DNA of 64,000 nucleotides, taken from positions 124,001 to 188,000 of the forward strand of contig CAWDTK010000011.1 in the NCBI GenBank assembly GCA_963805255.1, written 5' to 3'. A program made the position numbers and the translations under genes. Shown one piece after another: positions 28,066 to 37,571 of this stretch (its first letter is position 1; every line of letters begins with the position of its first letter). The notes beneath the pieces are model-generated. The model ran no database searches. It saw only the letters and a program-made list of their open reading frames with translations, and had not been told where the DNA came from. The DNA is from Bog-532 sp963805255. Lineage in GTDB: Bacteria > Actinomycetota > Actinomycetes > Streptosporangiales > Streptosporangiaceae.

Positions 28066-30246
28066 TCAGCCGTCGCCGATGTTCGCCAGGCTCTGCTGGA
28101 CGGCGTGGGTCAGCGGGTCCCCGGGCGGCAGGACCAGCTCACAGCGCATAGCGGTGTCACGAAACAGGGCTAGCGCGTCTTCTATCAGGCCCGCAGTGTA
28201 GTACAGGTGGGCCAGGTTTGCCCGGCGGGTTAGCGTGTCCACGTGCTCGGGACCGAGGATTCGCTTCGAATCCGCGCAGCACCGCTCGGAGAGCTCCAGC
28301 GCTGACGGTATCCGTCCGGCGGTGTGGTAGGCGGCGGCGAGCTCGGCGCGAGTCGCGATCGTGTCCGGATGGCTGTGCCCAAGCGCGCGCTCGCGGTCGG
28401 CGAGCACGCGCTTGTACTGCGAGACGGCGTCCTTGATCTTGCCTCCGGCCAGGCAGGCCGCGGCCAGGTGGTCCCGGGTGGTCATGGTGTCCGCGTGGCG
28501 CGGGCCCTGCAGGCGCTTGCGGTCGGCCAGCGTGCGCGCCAGTAGCCCGATCGCCGCCCCGGGCTCGCCCGCGGCATGGTATGCGGCGGCCAGTTCCTCC
28601 TGGGCGCCGAAGGTTTCTGGATGGCCGGGCCCGCGGAGATGCTCGCATTCGTTGACCGCCTGCTGCGACGCAAACACCGCATCTGCGTGCTCGCCCGCCA
28701 TGAGGAGCGCCCGGGCCAGGCTGACGCGGGCTGCGACGAGGGCGGGGTGCCCGGGCGCCAGCTCGTGGCCCCGCTCGGTCAGCACCCGCCGGTACCAGGT
28801 CACCGCCTCCCCCGCTTGCCCGGCCGCCAGGTAGGCGGCGGCCAGCTTATCCGCTACGGCAAGGGCGTCCGGGTGCCCAGGTGAAAGCTTGGTGTCGCAG
28901 CGGGAGGCAAGGTCCCGCCAGTACTCGACGGCCGGCCCGATCAGACGGGCGCCGTCGAGGCTCCGGCCGGCGCGCAGCAGCAGCGGATGGCATCCCCCGG
29001 TCCACAGCACATCGGCGGCCCAGTTCTGCAGGCTGGCCAGGTTCGCGCGCAGCCTGGCCGCGGTCCACGGCTGAGATTCCTCGGCTGGCCAGGCTTCCAG
29101 CAACGCACTCGCTGCCGCCCGCGCCGCAGGGTCCTTGAGCTGGGCCGACGCTGCCAGCCTGATCGCCGCTGCCAGCACCGGGCTCATCAGGATTGTCGGC
29201 GGGGTCTCGGCCCGGTCGACGGTGATCATGCCGGCCCGCTCGATGGCCAGCAGCGCGTCCCAGGCTGGCTTCAGGCCGGTTGCCGGAGAGACTGGGGCGG
29301 CGGCTGCGCCCAGGTACGCGCTCACCGCCGGCGTGTCGAAGATGGCTCCCGGAATGCCGTGGCCATCGAGAAGGGCAACGATCACCAGCATCAGCCGGAC
29401 CGACTCCCCGGGCAGTAGCGACTCCGCCTGGCCCAGGGACAGCGTCCAGGTCACCATGGCCGCCGACCCCGCCGCGCCCGCCACCACCCCGACCTGCTGC
29501 CACCGGCGGGAGAAATACTCACGGTAGTCCCGGCAGGTCAATGCCGAATTGGCGACCACCGAGGCGGCCTGGGCGAGCGCCAGCGGCTCGCGGCCGAGGT
29601 CCTCGATAAGCTCGAGAGCGCCGTTGCGCTGGACCGGATCCGCGCTGAGCCGCCCGGTCAGGCAACTCAGCGCCTCACGGACGCTAAGGAACTCCACCGG
29701 GACGACCCGCGTCCCGGGCAGGCCGGAGGCGAGCGTGGACTGCCTGCTGGTGACCAGCAGCCGGCCCTCCGGGCCTTCCGGCCACAGGCCATCCAGGTCC
29801 GCCGGGTCCTGCAGGTCGTCCAGCACCACGAGCCACGGCTGACTCGTGGTGCCCAGCCAGCTCACAAAGCGCGCCGCGACTGATTCGGCTGTGCCATCCG
29901 GTCCGATGCCGGTGCCCGCCATGTACGCCTGTGCGTACCCGGACAGCACCGCCGCCCGGCTGGTCGCGGCGATCCAGATCAGCGCGTTGATGGCGCCCGA
30001 TTGCCACAAGGATTCGGCGAGGCTCACGGCGAGCTGAGTCTTGCCGGACGCGCCCAGCCAGTTCTGCGGGCCTTCCGTGAAGGCCGAGCCAGGCACGAGC
30101 ACCACGGCCAAGCCGGGGGCCAGCGCCTCCACGATGCCAGGAGCGGTATCGGGCCTGTCGGTGAATCCGTCGGCAAGCGGAGGTACCCCGCCGACCCGGA
30201 ACCGCCGTGCCGCCTGTCCAGCCGACGTTCCTCCTGAGGGCACCAT
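28066..30246 (-). CDS. STAND (NB-ARC-like) ATPase with TPR repeats
   Basis: About 726 residues. An N-terminal NTPase has a shortened P-loop NWLGASGKTQLAVSLAES (about residues 62-80) and Walker B PWLVVLDDLQD, with LLVTSR sensor-like and PLALAQAASVV segments as in bacterial NB-ARC proteins. A helical middle follows, then at least five 42-residue TPR_12-type repeats (…PGHPDALAVADKLAAAYLAA, GPGHPETFGAQEELAAAY, GHSHPDTIATRAELAAAY, GPEHVDTLTRRANLAHLY). No effector domain is fused. Such proteins are signalling or, in some contexts, defence ATPases; the role here is unknown. ATG at 30246 follows AAGGAG; 30264 is an alternative. Tandem arrays flank both ends. Confidence 0.8.
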   Translation of the reverse strand: MVPSGGTSAGQAARRFRVGGVPPLADGFTDRPDTAPGIVEALAPGLAVVLVPGSAFTEGPQNWLGASGKTQLAVSLAESLWQSGAINALIWIAATSRAAVLSGYAQAYMAGTGIGPDGTAESVAARFVSWLGTTSQPWLVVLDDLQDPADLDGLWPEGPEGRLLVTSRQSTLASGLPGTRVVPVEFLSVREALSCLTGRLSADPVQRNGALELIEDLGREPLALAQAASVVANSALTCRDYREYFSRRWQQVGVVAGAAGSAAMVTWTLSLGQAESLLPGESVRLMLVIVALLDGHGIPGAIFDTPAVSAYLGAAAAPVSPATGLKPAWDALLAIERAGMITVDRAETPPTILMSPVLAAAIRLAASAQLKDPAARAAASALLEAWPAEESQPWTAARLRANLASLQNWAADVLWTGGCHPLLLRAGRSLDGARLIGPAVEYWRDLASRCDTKLSPGHPDALAVADKLAAAYLAAGQAGEAVTWYRRVLTERGHELAPGHPALVAARVSLARALLMAGEHADAVFASQQAVNECEHLRGPGHPETFGAQEELAAAYHAAGEPGAAIGLLARTLADRKRLQGPRHADTMTTRDHLAAACLAGGKIKDAVSQYKRVLADRERALGHSHPDTIATRAELAAAYHTAGRIPSALELSERCCADSKRILGPEHVDTLTRRANLAHLYYTAGLIEDALALFRDTAMRCELVLPPGDPLTHAVQQSLANIGDG

Positions 30247-30259
30247 GATCTCCTTCCCC

Positions 30260-30315
30260 TCCATTCATGCATGTCCATTCATGCATGTCCATTCATGCAT
30301 GTCCATTCATGCATG
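30260..30315. repeat. 14-bp tandem repeats, four copies, at the STAND gene start
   Basis: TCCATTCATGCATG four times in perfect tandem, each with the palindrome ATGCAT. They occupy the 5' leader of the minus-strand STAND gene and include its alternative ATG, so copy number would change the leader or start context. Confidence 0.93.
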
Positions 30316-30490
30316 GCAAAACCGCCTCGAAAAGCTTAACGAATAATATGGGCAGGTTGAGTGCTGAACCGGACATTTCACTGGTTTGCCCGGGTCGTGT
30401 GAGGCTGGTCACAGCTTTGGCTCTTCTTACATATCTGTAACATGAACGAAATGGCGGAGAATTATTATCCCGCGAGGCTTTGCCCCCTGC

Positions 30491-30548
30491 CTGTCATTTG
30501 ACAGGTATCGGGTTCTCTGCTGTCATTTGGCAGGTATCGGGTTCTCTG
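30491..30548 (+). promoter_or_regulatory. Tandem palindromic operator candidate upstream of the permease
   Basis: Two 29-bp direct repeats (30491-30519, 30520-30548), each starting with the inverted repeat CTGTCATTTGACAG (perfect in copy 1; one mismatch, CTGTCATTTGGCAG, in copy 2), then GTATCGGGTTCTCTG. They end 17 bp before the permease ATG, so a bound repressor would block transcription or initiation. The TetR gene at the end of the cluster is the natural candidate. The hairpin lacks the ACGR loops of guanidine-II riboswitches. Confidence 0.5.
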
Positions 30549-30565
30549 AGCGTTTAGGAGCAGTC

Positions 30566-32191
30566 ATGACGCCGTCCGCCGCCGGCATACCTGCACCGTC
30601 CGCTACTGATCAGCCGGCCGAGCAGGCCGACCTCGCACGGTTCGGCTACAAGCAGGAACTGCACCGCCGGGTCGGATCCTTTGCATCGTTCGCTGCGGGT
30701 TTTTCGTACGTCTCGATCCTCACTACAGTCTTCCAGCTGTTCTTCCTCGGGTTCGGTTTCGGCGGCGCCGCCTTCTTCTGGACCTGGCCGGCCGTCTTCC
30801 TCGGCCAGTTGCTCGTGGCGCTGAACTTCTCCACCCTGGCCGCCAGGTTCCCCATCTCCGGCGCGATCTACCAGTGGTCGTCGCGGCTGGCGGGGCAGAC
30901 GTTCGGCTGGTTCACCGGCTGGATCATGATCATCGGTCAGATCCTGACCGTCGCGGCGGCCGCCATCGCATTGCAGGCGGTACTGCCGTCCATCTGGCCG
31001 GGCTTCCAGTTCATCGGCGGGGCAGGCGCGAACCCGTCGCCCACGTCACCGACGGGTGCCGAAAACGCTATTGTGCTCGGCCTGATCCTGCTGGCCGTCA
31101 CGACGACGATCAACATCATCGGCATCCGCCTGATGTCGATCGTCAACAGCACTGGCGTCGTGCTTGAGCTCCTGGGCGTCACGGCGATCGTCGCCACCTT
31201 GCTGTTCCATGTGCGTCGTGGGCCGTCGGTGCTCTTCACCACGACCGGCGCGGCGCCGACCCCCGGCACCTCGTACATCTGGGCCTGGCTGGCGTCGGGC
31301 CTGATGGCCTGCTACGTCATGGTCGGTTTCGACTCCGCGGGCGAGCTCTCCGAAGAGACTCACGCGCCGCGCCGCATCACGGCGCGCACGATCATCCGCG
31401 CCCTCGTGGTCTCCGGTGTCGGCGGCGCTTTCCTGCTGTTCGGCGCGCTGCTGGCCGCGCCAAGCCTCACCGACGGGCACCTGGCGACCGTGGGCCTGCC
31501 GTGGGTGCTGACGTCCATCATGGGCCCGGTCGGCGGCCGTATCCTGCTGGTCGATGTCACGATCGCCATCTGCGTCTGTACCCTCGCGTGCCAGGCATCC
31601 GGGTCCCGCATGATGTACTCGATGGCACGGCAGCGCGCGCTCCCGTTCCATCGCGCCCTTGGCCGGGTTTCTCCGCGCACCGGCACGCCGATCGTCACAT
31701 CCGTCGTCGTCGGCGCGGGCGCCGTGCTGGCCCTGGCGGTCAATGTCGGCCGGAGCGCGATCTTCCTTGCGCTCGCAAGCCTGTGCATCGCCATGCTCTA
31801 TCTCGCCTACTTGGGCGTCACCGGGCCTCTTCTCGTCGCCCGCATCCGGCAGGCCCGCCATCGCGGATCGCTGTCGGCCGAAGTCGACGAGACCGGGCGC
31901 CGGCTATTCAGCCTCGGACGCTGGGGAATCCCGCTCAACCTGATCGCGGTCGCATACCAGATTGTCGCCATCGTTAATCTCGCCTGGCCGCGGAAGGAGG
32001 TCTATGACCCTACCGGCCACACCTGGTGGCTTCAGTGGAGCGCGGTGCTCTTCATCGGCCTCACCCTGGTCGTCGGGGTCTTCGTCCACCGGCGACTGCG
32101 CCGTAACGCCGCAGTCATCCCGCTCTCGAGATTCCACGCCCGCCCGGCCACGGCAGCCGATATCGCAGCACCCGAGGTTGACCTCGCCTGA
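30566..32191 (+). CDS. APC-family amino acid/nitrogen-compound permease
   Basis: 541 residues with about 12 helices. The start FGYKQELHRRVGSFASFAAG and PISGAIYQWSSRLAG are typical of the APC transporters (amino acid, choline or GABA permeases) that accompany urea amidolyase clusters. SRMMYSMARQRALPFHRALG is the conserved loop. ATG at 30566 follows AGGAG at 5 bases. As first gene of the cluster it probably imports the substrate of the carboxylase pathway or a related nitrogen compound. The downstream gap to the next gene is about 85 bp. Confidence 0.85.
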   Translation: MTPSAAGIPAPSATDQPAEQADLARFGYKQELHRRVGSFASFAAGFSYVSILTTVFQLFFLGFGFGGAAFFWTWPAVFLGQLLVALNFSTLAARFPISGAIYQWSSRLAGQTFGWFTGWIMIIGQILTVAAAAIALQAVLPSIWPGFQFIGGAGANPSPTSPTGAENAIVLGLILLAVTTTINIIGIRLMSIVNSTGVVLELLGVTAIVATLLFHVRRGPSVLFTTTGAAPTPGTSYIWAWLASGLMACYVMVGFDSAGELSEETHAPRRITARTIIRALVVSGVGGAFLLFGALLAAPSLTDGHLATVGLPWVLTSIMGPVGGRILLVDVTIAICVCTLACQASGSRMMYSMARQRALPFHRALGRVSPRTGTPIVTSVVVGAGAVLALAVNVGRSAIFLALASLCIAMLYLAYLGVTGPLLVARIRQARHRGSLSAEVDETGRRLFSLGRWGIPLNLIAVAYQIVAIVNLAWPRKEVYDPTGHTWWLQWSAVLFIGLTLVVGVFVHRRLRRNAAVIPLSRFHARPATAADIAAPEVDLA

Positions 32192-32277
32192 GCCGCCCGC
32201 TCGCGCATGCAGCAGAACGCGCTGCCGCGCGAAAGTCGCCGAGTTGGGGATGCGGGGGAGAGTGAGGAGTTCTCAGG

Positions 32278-33126
32278 ATGGTCACTCCATCTGCGCAGCA
32301 CGAGACCGACACGGTAGGCGCGGCGCGTGCCGATGCGCGGGCCCGGGCTGGCCGGGTCGCCGAGGCGATGCCGTATCTGCCGGCCAGCAGCACCCCGTTC
32401 CCGCCCCCTGGCGTGGATGCGGACCTGCTGGTGTGGGCGGAAACGGTCCCGGCGGGTGGCTACACCCACAAGGCCCTCGCCCGCGGATCGCGCATCCGGC
32501 TGGAGGACGTGACCGGTGAGGCATGCGCGCACGTGCTGCTGTACAACGCCCTCGAGCCGTGGGAGCGGCTGAATGTGGCGGATACGATGAAGATCCCGTG
32601 GCAGGCCTACCTCGGCACCGGGCACCCTCTGCTGTCGGGCGAAGGGCGGATACTAGCCACGATCGTCGCCGACGACTCGGGCCGGAACGATGCGCTCTGC
32701 GGTACCAGTACCGCTGCCGCCAATCGCGCCAAGTACGGCGATTCGGTGCCACAGGGCCCGTCGCCGTCCGGGCGTGAGCTGTTCATCCTGGCCGCCGCCA
32801 AGCACGGACTGACCCCGCGCGACCTGCCGCCGAGCATCTCGTTCTTCCAGGGGGTACGCGTCCGGGCAGACGGCGGGCTTGAGTTCACCGGCAGCGCCGG
32901 GCCGGGCCGGGCGGTGGAGTTGGTGGCCGAACTGCCGCTTATCGTGCTGATCGCGAACGTGCCGCACCCGATCGATCCCCGGCGCGGCTACGTGTCTGGC
33001 TCGTTCCGCGTGCACGCCTGGCGGTCGGCACCGACCGGGCCAGGCGACCGGTACTGGGACGCGGCGCCGGAGGCGCACCGCGCTTACCTGAACACCACTG
33101 ACTACGCCGACGCCCGAGGACTGTGA
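32278..33126 (+). CDS. DUF1989 urea carboxylase-associated protein 1 (carboxyguanidine deiminase subunit type)
   Basis: 282 residues. DUF1989 blocks: ALARGSRIRLEDVTGEACAH, LLYNALEPWERLNVADTMKI and AAAKHGLTPRDLPPSISFF. In bacteria, paired DUF1989 proteins (CgdA/CgdB) next to this type of carboxylase were shown to deiminate carboxyguanidine, which makes many of these clusters guanidine- rather than urea-degrading. Whether this one does so is inference. It is separated by 3 bp from the second DUF1989 gene. Cytosolic. Confidence 0.85.
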   Translation: MVTPSAQHETDTVGAARADARARAGRVAEAMPYLPASSTPFPPPGVDADLLVWAETVPAGGYTHKALARGSRIRLEDVTGEACAHVLLYNALEPWERLNVADTMKIPWQAYLGTGHPLLSGEGRILATIVADDSGRNDALCGTSTAAANRAKYGDSVPQGPSPSGRELFILAAAKHGLTPRDLPPSISFFQGVRVRADGGLEFTGSAGPGRAVELVAELPLIVLIANVPHPIDPRRGYVSGSFRVHAWRSAPTGPGDRYWDAAPEAHRAYLNTTDYADARGL

Positions 33127-33129
33127 CTC

Positions 33130-33888
33130 GTGACCACTTCTCCCGTCGCGGTGACGGACGCGGCCGGTCGCCGCCCATACTGCCCCGCAGATCTGCCCGT
33201 GGTGCTCAACCCGGCTAACTATGCCGACGGCACCGTGCTGGACCTCGCCGGACCGCTAGCAGCGGGCGAGATCGTGCTCGACCAGGTCGTGCCCGCCCGG
33301 GCGCCATGGTCGGCGGTCGTGCGGGCCGGGCAGGTCCTGACCATTGTCGACGTCGGCGGCAACCAGTCAGGTGACTGCCTGTTGTTCAGCGCGGAGGACA
33401 CCGGCGAGCGGTACAGCGTGCCGGACACCATCAGCCGGTCGGGCAATGCGTACGTGCGTACCGGAACCGTTTTGCGGTCCAATTACGGGAACGCGCTGGC
33501 GACGGTGGTGGCCAACGAGATCGACAGACAGGACACGATCGGCGGGGCCTGCGGCAAGGAATCGAACACGCTGCGGTACGGCTACCACACCATGGCTGAG
33601 CATGGCTGCCGGGAAAACTTCCTCGCCGAGGCGGCGAAGTACGGCATGGGCGCCCGCGACATCGTGTCCAACCTCAACTGGTTTATGAACGTCCCGATCG
33701 AGGCTGACGGCACGCTCGGGATCGTCGACGGCATCTCCGGGCCGGGTAAGCGGGTCGCGTTCCGCGCCGAGATGGACATCCTGGTGCTGGTGTCGAACTG
33801 CCCGCAGATGAACAACCCGTGCAACGACTTCAATCCCACTCCGCTTCGGATGATCATTACGGCCGCGGAGGGACGGAGCCGCGCGTGA
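33130..33888 (+). CDS. DUF1989 urea carboxylase-associated protein 2 (carboxyguanidine deiminase subunit type)
   Basis: 252 residues with the better conserved DUF1989 core: TIVDVGGNQSGDCLLFSAED, YSVPDTI, IGGACGKESNTLRYGYHT, NFLAEAAKYGMGARDIVSNL and LVSNCPQMNNPCNDFNPTPL, in which Cys residues recur. Probably forms a complex with the preceding paralogue. GTG start at 33130. Its stop overlaps the GTG of the carboxylase (GTGA), so the three genes are translationally linked. Confidence 0.88.
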   Translation: MTTSPVAVTDAAGRRPYCPADLPVVLNPANYADGTVLDLAGPLAAGEIVLDQVVPARAPWSAVVRAGQVLTIVDVGGNQSGDCLLFSAEDTGERYSVPDTISRSGNAYVRTGTVLRSNYGNALATVVANEIDRQDTIGGACGKESNTLRYGYHTMAEHGCRENFLAEAAKYGMGARDIVSNLNWFMNVPIEADGTLGIVDGISGPGKRVAFRAEMDILVLVSNCPQMNNPCNDFNPTPLRMIITAAEGRSRA

Positions 33889-36800
33889 CCACTGACCCCC
33901 GGGGGTGGACGTTCGACACCGTGCTGGTCGCCAACCGGGGCGAGATCGCCCGCCGCATCATCCGCACCGCGCGCAGGCTGGGGCTGCGGACGGTCGCGGT
34001 ATACTCAGAGGCTGACCTGGCGGCCCCGCATGTGCGCGAGGCCGACGGCGCGGTGCTGATCGGCCCTGCCAGCGCCGGCGAGTCATACCTGAACGCCGAC
34101 GCGATCCTGGCGGCAGCGGCTCGAACCGGGGCTGGTGCCATTCATCCCGGCTACGGCTTCCTGTCTGAGAACGCAGACTTCGCGCGCCGCGTGGAGTCGG
34201 CGGGGCTCGCCTTCGTCGGGCCCACGGCGGCGCAGCTAGAAGCGTTCGGCGTCAAGCACACCGCTCGCGCTCTCGCGCAGGCAGCGGGCGTGCCGTTGCT
34301 GCCCGGCACAGGCCTGCTGCGATCGGCGCAGGAGGCGGTGGCAGAGGCGGCCGGGATCGGGTTTCCTGTGATGGTCAAGGCCGCTGGCGGCGGTGGCGGC
34401 ATCGGCATGCTCGCCTGCGCCGACGAGCCCGCGACGGCCGCCGCCTTCACTCGCGTGCAGCGCCTTGCTGCCGCGAACTTCAGCACCGGTGGCGTGTTCC
34501 TCGAGCGACTCGTTCGTCCGGCCCGCCACGTCGAGGTGCAGATCTTCGGCGACGGCGCCGGTGCGGTGGTCGTGCTCGGCGATCGGGACTGCTCGCTACA
34601 GCGCCGCAACCAGAAGGTGATCGAGGAGGCACCCGCTCCCTGCCTGCCTGCCGGCCTGCGGGCACGGCTGCACGAAGCGGCGCGGGCGCTGGCCGCATCG
34701 GTGCGGTACCGGTCGGCCGGAACTGTCGAGTTCGTCTACGACCCTGTGCAGCAGGAAGCGTCTTTCCTGGAGGTGAACGCCCGCCTGCAGGTGGAGCACC
34801 CGGTTACGGAACAGGTATTTGGCATCGACCTGGTGGAGCAGATGTTGCGGCTGGCCGGGCTGGGCCCGGCCGGCGTCGCGTCCTTGCTGGCGGCGGACCC
34901 GGTCGCCTGCGGTCATGCGATCGAGGCCCGCGTCTACGCCGAGGACCCGAATCACGGCGGCCGCCCCAGCCCCGGCCTGGTCACCTCGGTCAACTGGCCG
35001 GGCCAGGCTGGTATTCGGGTCGATGGCTGGATCGGGGCGGGACTGGAGGTGCCGGTCGACTACGACCCCATGGTCGGCAAGGTCATCGCCCACGCCGCTG
35101 ACCGTGAACAGGCGCTGGAGGCCCTCGGCGCGGCGCTGGCAGAGGCTCGCGTCGATGGCGTGCAGACCAATCTCGGCCTGCTGCGTGCGGTCCTGACCCG
35201 TCCGGATGTCCGGGCGGTGACGCATTCCACCTCGACGCTGGAGCGGGTTACCGACCCGGAGCCGCGGATCGAGGTGCTTGATCCGGGCGCGATGACCACT
35301 GTCCAGGATTGGCCAGGACGAGTCGGATACTGGCAGGTCGGTGTCCCGCCGAGCGGCCCGATGGACGAGGTGTCCCTGCGCGAGGTGAACCTGGCGGTGG
35401 GCAATCCGGGGGGCGCGCCGGCGCTGGAGTGCACGGCATCTGGACCGACGCTTCGCTTCTCGGCAGCGGCCCTGGTGTGCCTGGGCGGTGCCCTGGCAGT
35501 GGCGGAGGCCGACGGGCAGCCGGTGCCGTGGTGGGAGCCTTTCGAAGTCGCCGCTGGGGCCACGCTGACCATCGGCCCCGTGCCAGGGCCGGGCCTGCGC
35601 ACCTACCTGGCCGTGCGCGGCGGATTCGACGTTCCCCGTTACCTCGGCAGCGCGTCGACGTTCACGCTGGGCCGGTTCGGCGGCCATGGCGGCCGTGCGC
35701 TGCAGGTCGGCGACGTGCTGCGGCCCGGCGCGGCGGACCCGCAGGCTCCGCATCCCGCCTTCGCTCCGGGCACGCACATGACCGCGCCGCACGGGCCGGT
35801 GCGCGTCAGCAAGCGCCCGGCGATCGTGACCGCGTGGGAGATCGGCGTGACCGAGGGCCCGCATGCCGCACCCGAGTTCTTCACCCGCGCCGATATCGAC
35901 CTGCTCTACGCCAGCGGGTACACAGTGCACTTCAACTCGGCCCGCACCGGGGTGCGACTGATCGGGCCTCGGCCAGCCTGGGCTCGCGAAGACGGCGGCG
36001 AGGCCGGCCTGCACCCGTCGAACATCCACGACACCGCGTACGCGATCGGAGCGCTGAACTTCACCGGCGACACCCCGATCATCCTCGGCCCGGATGGTCC
36101 GAGCCTGGGCGGCTTTGTCTGCCCAGCCGTCGTGGCTAGCGGCGAGCGCTGGAAGATCGGCCAACTGCGCCCCGGCGACACGATCCGGTTCGTCCCGGTC
36201 CGCGAGCGGGACGCGGCCACGCTGCGGCAGCGCCGCTGGTCGCCGCCTGTGCTGCGCCACGGCGGCGATGGCGACGACGGCATTATGGCCCAGCGCGAGG
36301 GCGGGCTGGATCGCCCCTGCGTGACGTATCGCCGCGACGGCGATGACAACCTGATCGTGGAGTACGGCGCCCAGGTCCTGGACCTGGGTCTGCGGATGCG
36401 GGTGCACGCGTTGCAGGCAGCACTTGAGCGAGAGGATCCAGGCGGCGTGCTCGACTACACCCCCGGCATCCGATCGCTGCAGATCCACACCGACCCGGCA
36501 CGAAGGAGGGCGAGCTCGCTGCTCGGCCTCCTGGGCCAAGTGGAAGATCAGCTCCCCGAGACTCGCCAGCTACGCGTCCCGTCCCGGACGGTGCGGCTGC
36601 CGCTGTCCTGGGACGACCCGGCCACGCGGCTTGCGATCGAGCGGTACATGAACAGCGTGCGCAGCGACGCACCGTGGATCCCGTGGAATATCGAATTCAT
36701 TCGCCGCATCAACGGACTCAAGACCGTCGAGGACGTGTACCGCATCGTCTTCGGCGCACGCTACCTCGTGCTGGGCCTTGGCGACGTGTACCTCGGCGCG

Positions 36801-37571
36801 CCGGTGGCGACGCCGCTGGACCCACGGCACCGGCTCGTGACCACGAAGTACAATCCGGCCCGTACCTGGACCGCGGAGAATTCCGTCGGTATCGGCGGCG
36901 CGTACCTGTGTATCTACGGCATGGAGGGCCCCGGCGGTTACCAGTTCATCGGGCGAACGGTACAGGTGTGGAACCGGTTCCGCCGGGCCGGCCTGTTCGC
37001 CGGCCAGCCGTGGTCACTGCGGTTCTTCGACCAGATCGAGTGGTACCCGGTCGGTCCCGACGAGCTTCTCGACCTGCGCGCGCAGATCGACGCCGGACGC
37101 GGTCACATCGACGTCACCGACGGCGTGTTCGACTACGGCGTCTACACCCGGTTCCTGGCCGACAACGACCACGCAATCGCCGCGTTCCGCGCTCAGCAGG
37201 CGGCAGCGTTTGAAGCGGAAAAACAGCGCTGGCGCGACGCTGGCGAGTTCGACGTCGCACCTGACCTGCCGCCAGCCGCGCCGGGCCAGACGGTGCAGAT
37301 CCCTGCCGGCGCGGCCGCCGTGACGGCCCCGTTCCCGGCCAGCGTCTGGCAGATCGACGCCCGTGCCGGCATGCAGGTCGCCACGGGCGACAAGCTGCTG
37401 TCGCTGGAGGCCATGAAGATGGAAACGATCCTGACCGCACCACACGACGGCACGGTGGTCGGCGTCTACATCGCCATCGGAGCCCAGGTCCAGGCCGGCC
37501 AGCCCTTGGTCGCAATCGAGCCTGCCGGCGACGCGCCGGCGAGGCCAGCAGTGGTGGCGGTGGCCTCCTGA
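33885..37571 (+). CDS. Biotin-dependent urea/guanidine carboxylase
   Basis: 1228 residues. N-terminal biotin carboxylase (LVANRGEIARRIIRTARRLG, ATP-grasp loop KAAGGGGGIGM, EVNARLQVEHPVTEQ), then the two allophanate-hydrolase-like (KipA/KipI) halves of the carboxyltransferase (TTVQDWPGRVGYWQVGVPPS; GARYLVLGLGDVYLGAPVAT; TTKYNPARTWTAENSVGIGG), and a C-terminal biotinyl domain with LLSLEAMKMET. It carboxylates urea or guanidine with ATP and bicarbonate. Urea and guanidine carboxylases differ by a few carboxyltransferase residues near NIEFIRRINGL; here Trp precedes that motif, and only an alignment can say which substrate fits. GTG at 33885 overlaps the upstream stop; longer frames run into the previous gene. 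Confidence 0.92.
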   Translation: MTTDPRGWTFDTVLVANRGEIARRIIRTARRLGLRTVAVYSEADLAAPHVREADGAVLIGPASAGESYLNADAILAAAARTGAGAIHPGYGFLSENADFARRVESAGLAFVGPTAAQLEAFGVKHTARALAQAAGVPLLPGTGLLRSAQEAVAEAAGIGFPVMVKAAGGGGGIGMLACADEPATAAAFTRVQRLAAANFSTGGVFLERLVRPARHVEVQIFGDGAGAVVVLGDRDCSLQRRNQKVIEEAPAPCLPAGLRARLHEAARALAASVRYRSAGTVEFVYDPVQQEASFLEVNARLQVEHPVTEQVFGIDLVEQMLRLAGLGPAGVASLLAADPVACGHAIEARVYAEDPNHGGRPSPGLVTSVNWPGQAGIRVDGWIGAGLEVPVDYDPMVGKVIAHAADREQALEALGAALAEARVDGVQTNLGLLRAVLTRPDVRAVTHSTSTLERVTDPEPRIEVLDPGAMTTVQDWPGRVGYWQVGVPPSGPMDEVSLREVNLAVGNPGGAPALECTASGPTLRFSAAALVCLGGALAVAEADGQPVPWWEPFEVAAGATLTIGPVPGPGLRTYLAVRGGFDVPRYLGSASTFTLGRFGGHGGRALQVGDVLRPGAADPQAPHPAFAPGTHMTAPHGPVRVSKRPAIVTAWEIGVTEGPHAAPEFFTRADIDLLYASGYTVHFNSARTGVRLIGPRPAWAREDGGEAGLHPSNIHDTAYAIGALNFTGDTPIILGPDGPSLGGFVCPAVVASGERWKIGQLRPGDTIRFVPVRERDAATLRQRRWSPPVLRHGGDGDDGIMAQREGGLDRPCVTYRRDGDDNLIVEYGAQVLDLGLRMRVHALQAALEREDPGGVLDYTPGIRSLQIHTDPARRRASSLLGLLGQVEDQLPETRQLRVPSRTVRLPLSWDDPATRLAIERYMNSVRSDAPWIPWNIEFIRRINGLKTVEDVYRIVFGARYLVLGLGDVYLGAPVATPLDPRHRLVTTKYNPARTWTAENSVGIGGAYLCIYGMEGPGGYQFIGRTVQVWNRFRRAGLFAGQPWSLRFFDQIEWYPVGPDELLDLRAQIDAGRGHIDVTDGVFDYGVYTRFLADNDHAIAAFRAQQAAAFEAEKQRWRDAGEFDVAPDLPPAAPGQTVQIPAGAAAVTAPFPASVWQIDARAGMQVATGDKLLSLEAMKMETILTAPHDGTVVGVYIAIGAQVQAGQPLVAIEPAGDAPARPAVVAVAS

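Noticed and set aside
30320..30560. Guanidine riboswitch upstream of the permease
   Set aside because: No guanidine-I core, no paired ACGR-loop hairpins (guanidine-II) and no guanidine-III pseudoknot pattern could be recognised. The hairpins present have a TT loop and repeat exactly, which suits a protein operator. A covariance search would settle this.
34596..36539. Long antisense open frame (647 codons) opposite the carboxylase
   Set aside because: High-GC shadow of the real gene. No domain signature, and the plus strand encodes an unmistakable biotin carboxylase. The same applies to long frames opposite ftsH (20680-22869) and the sulfatase (55507-57699).
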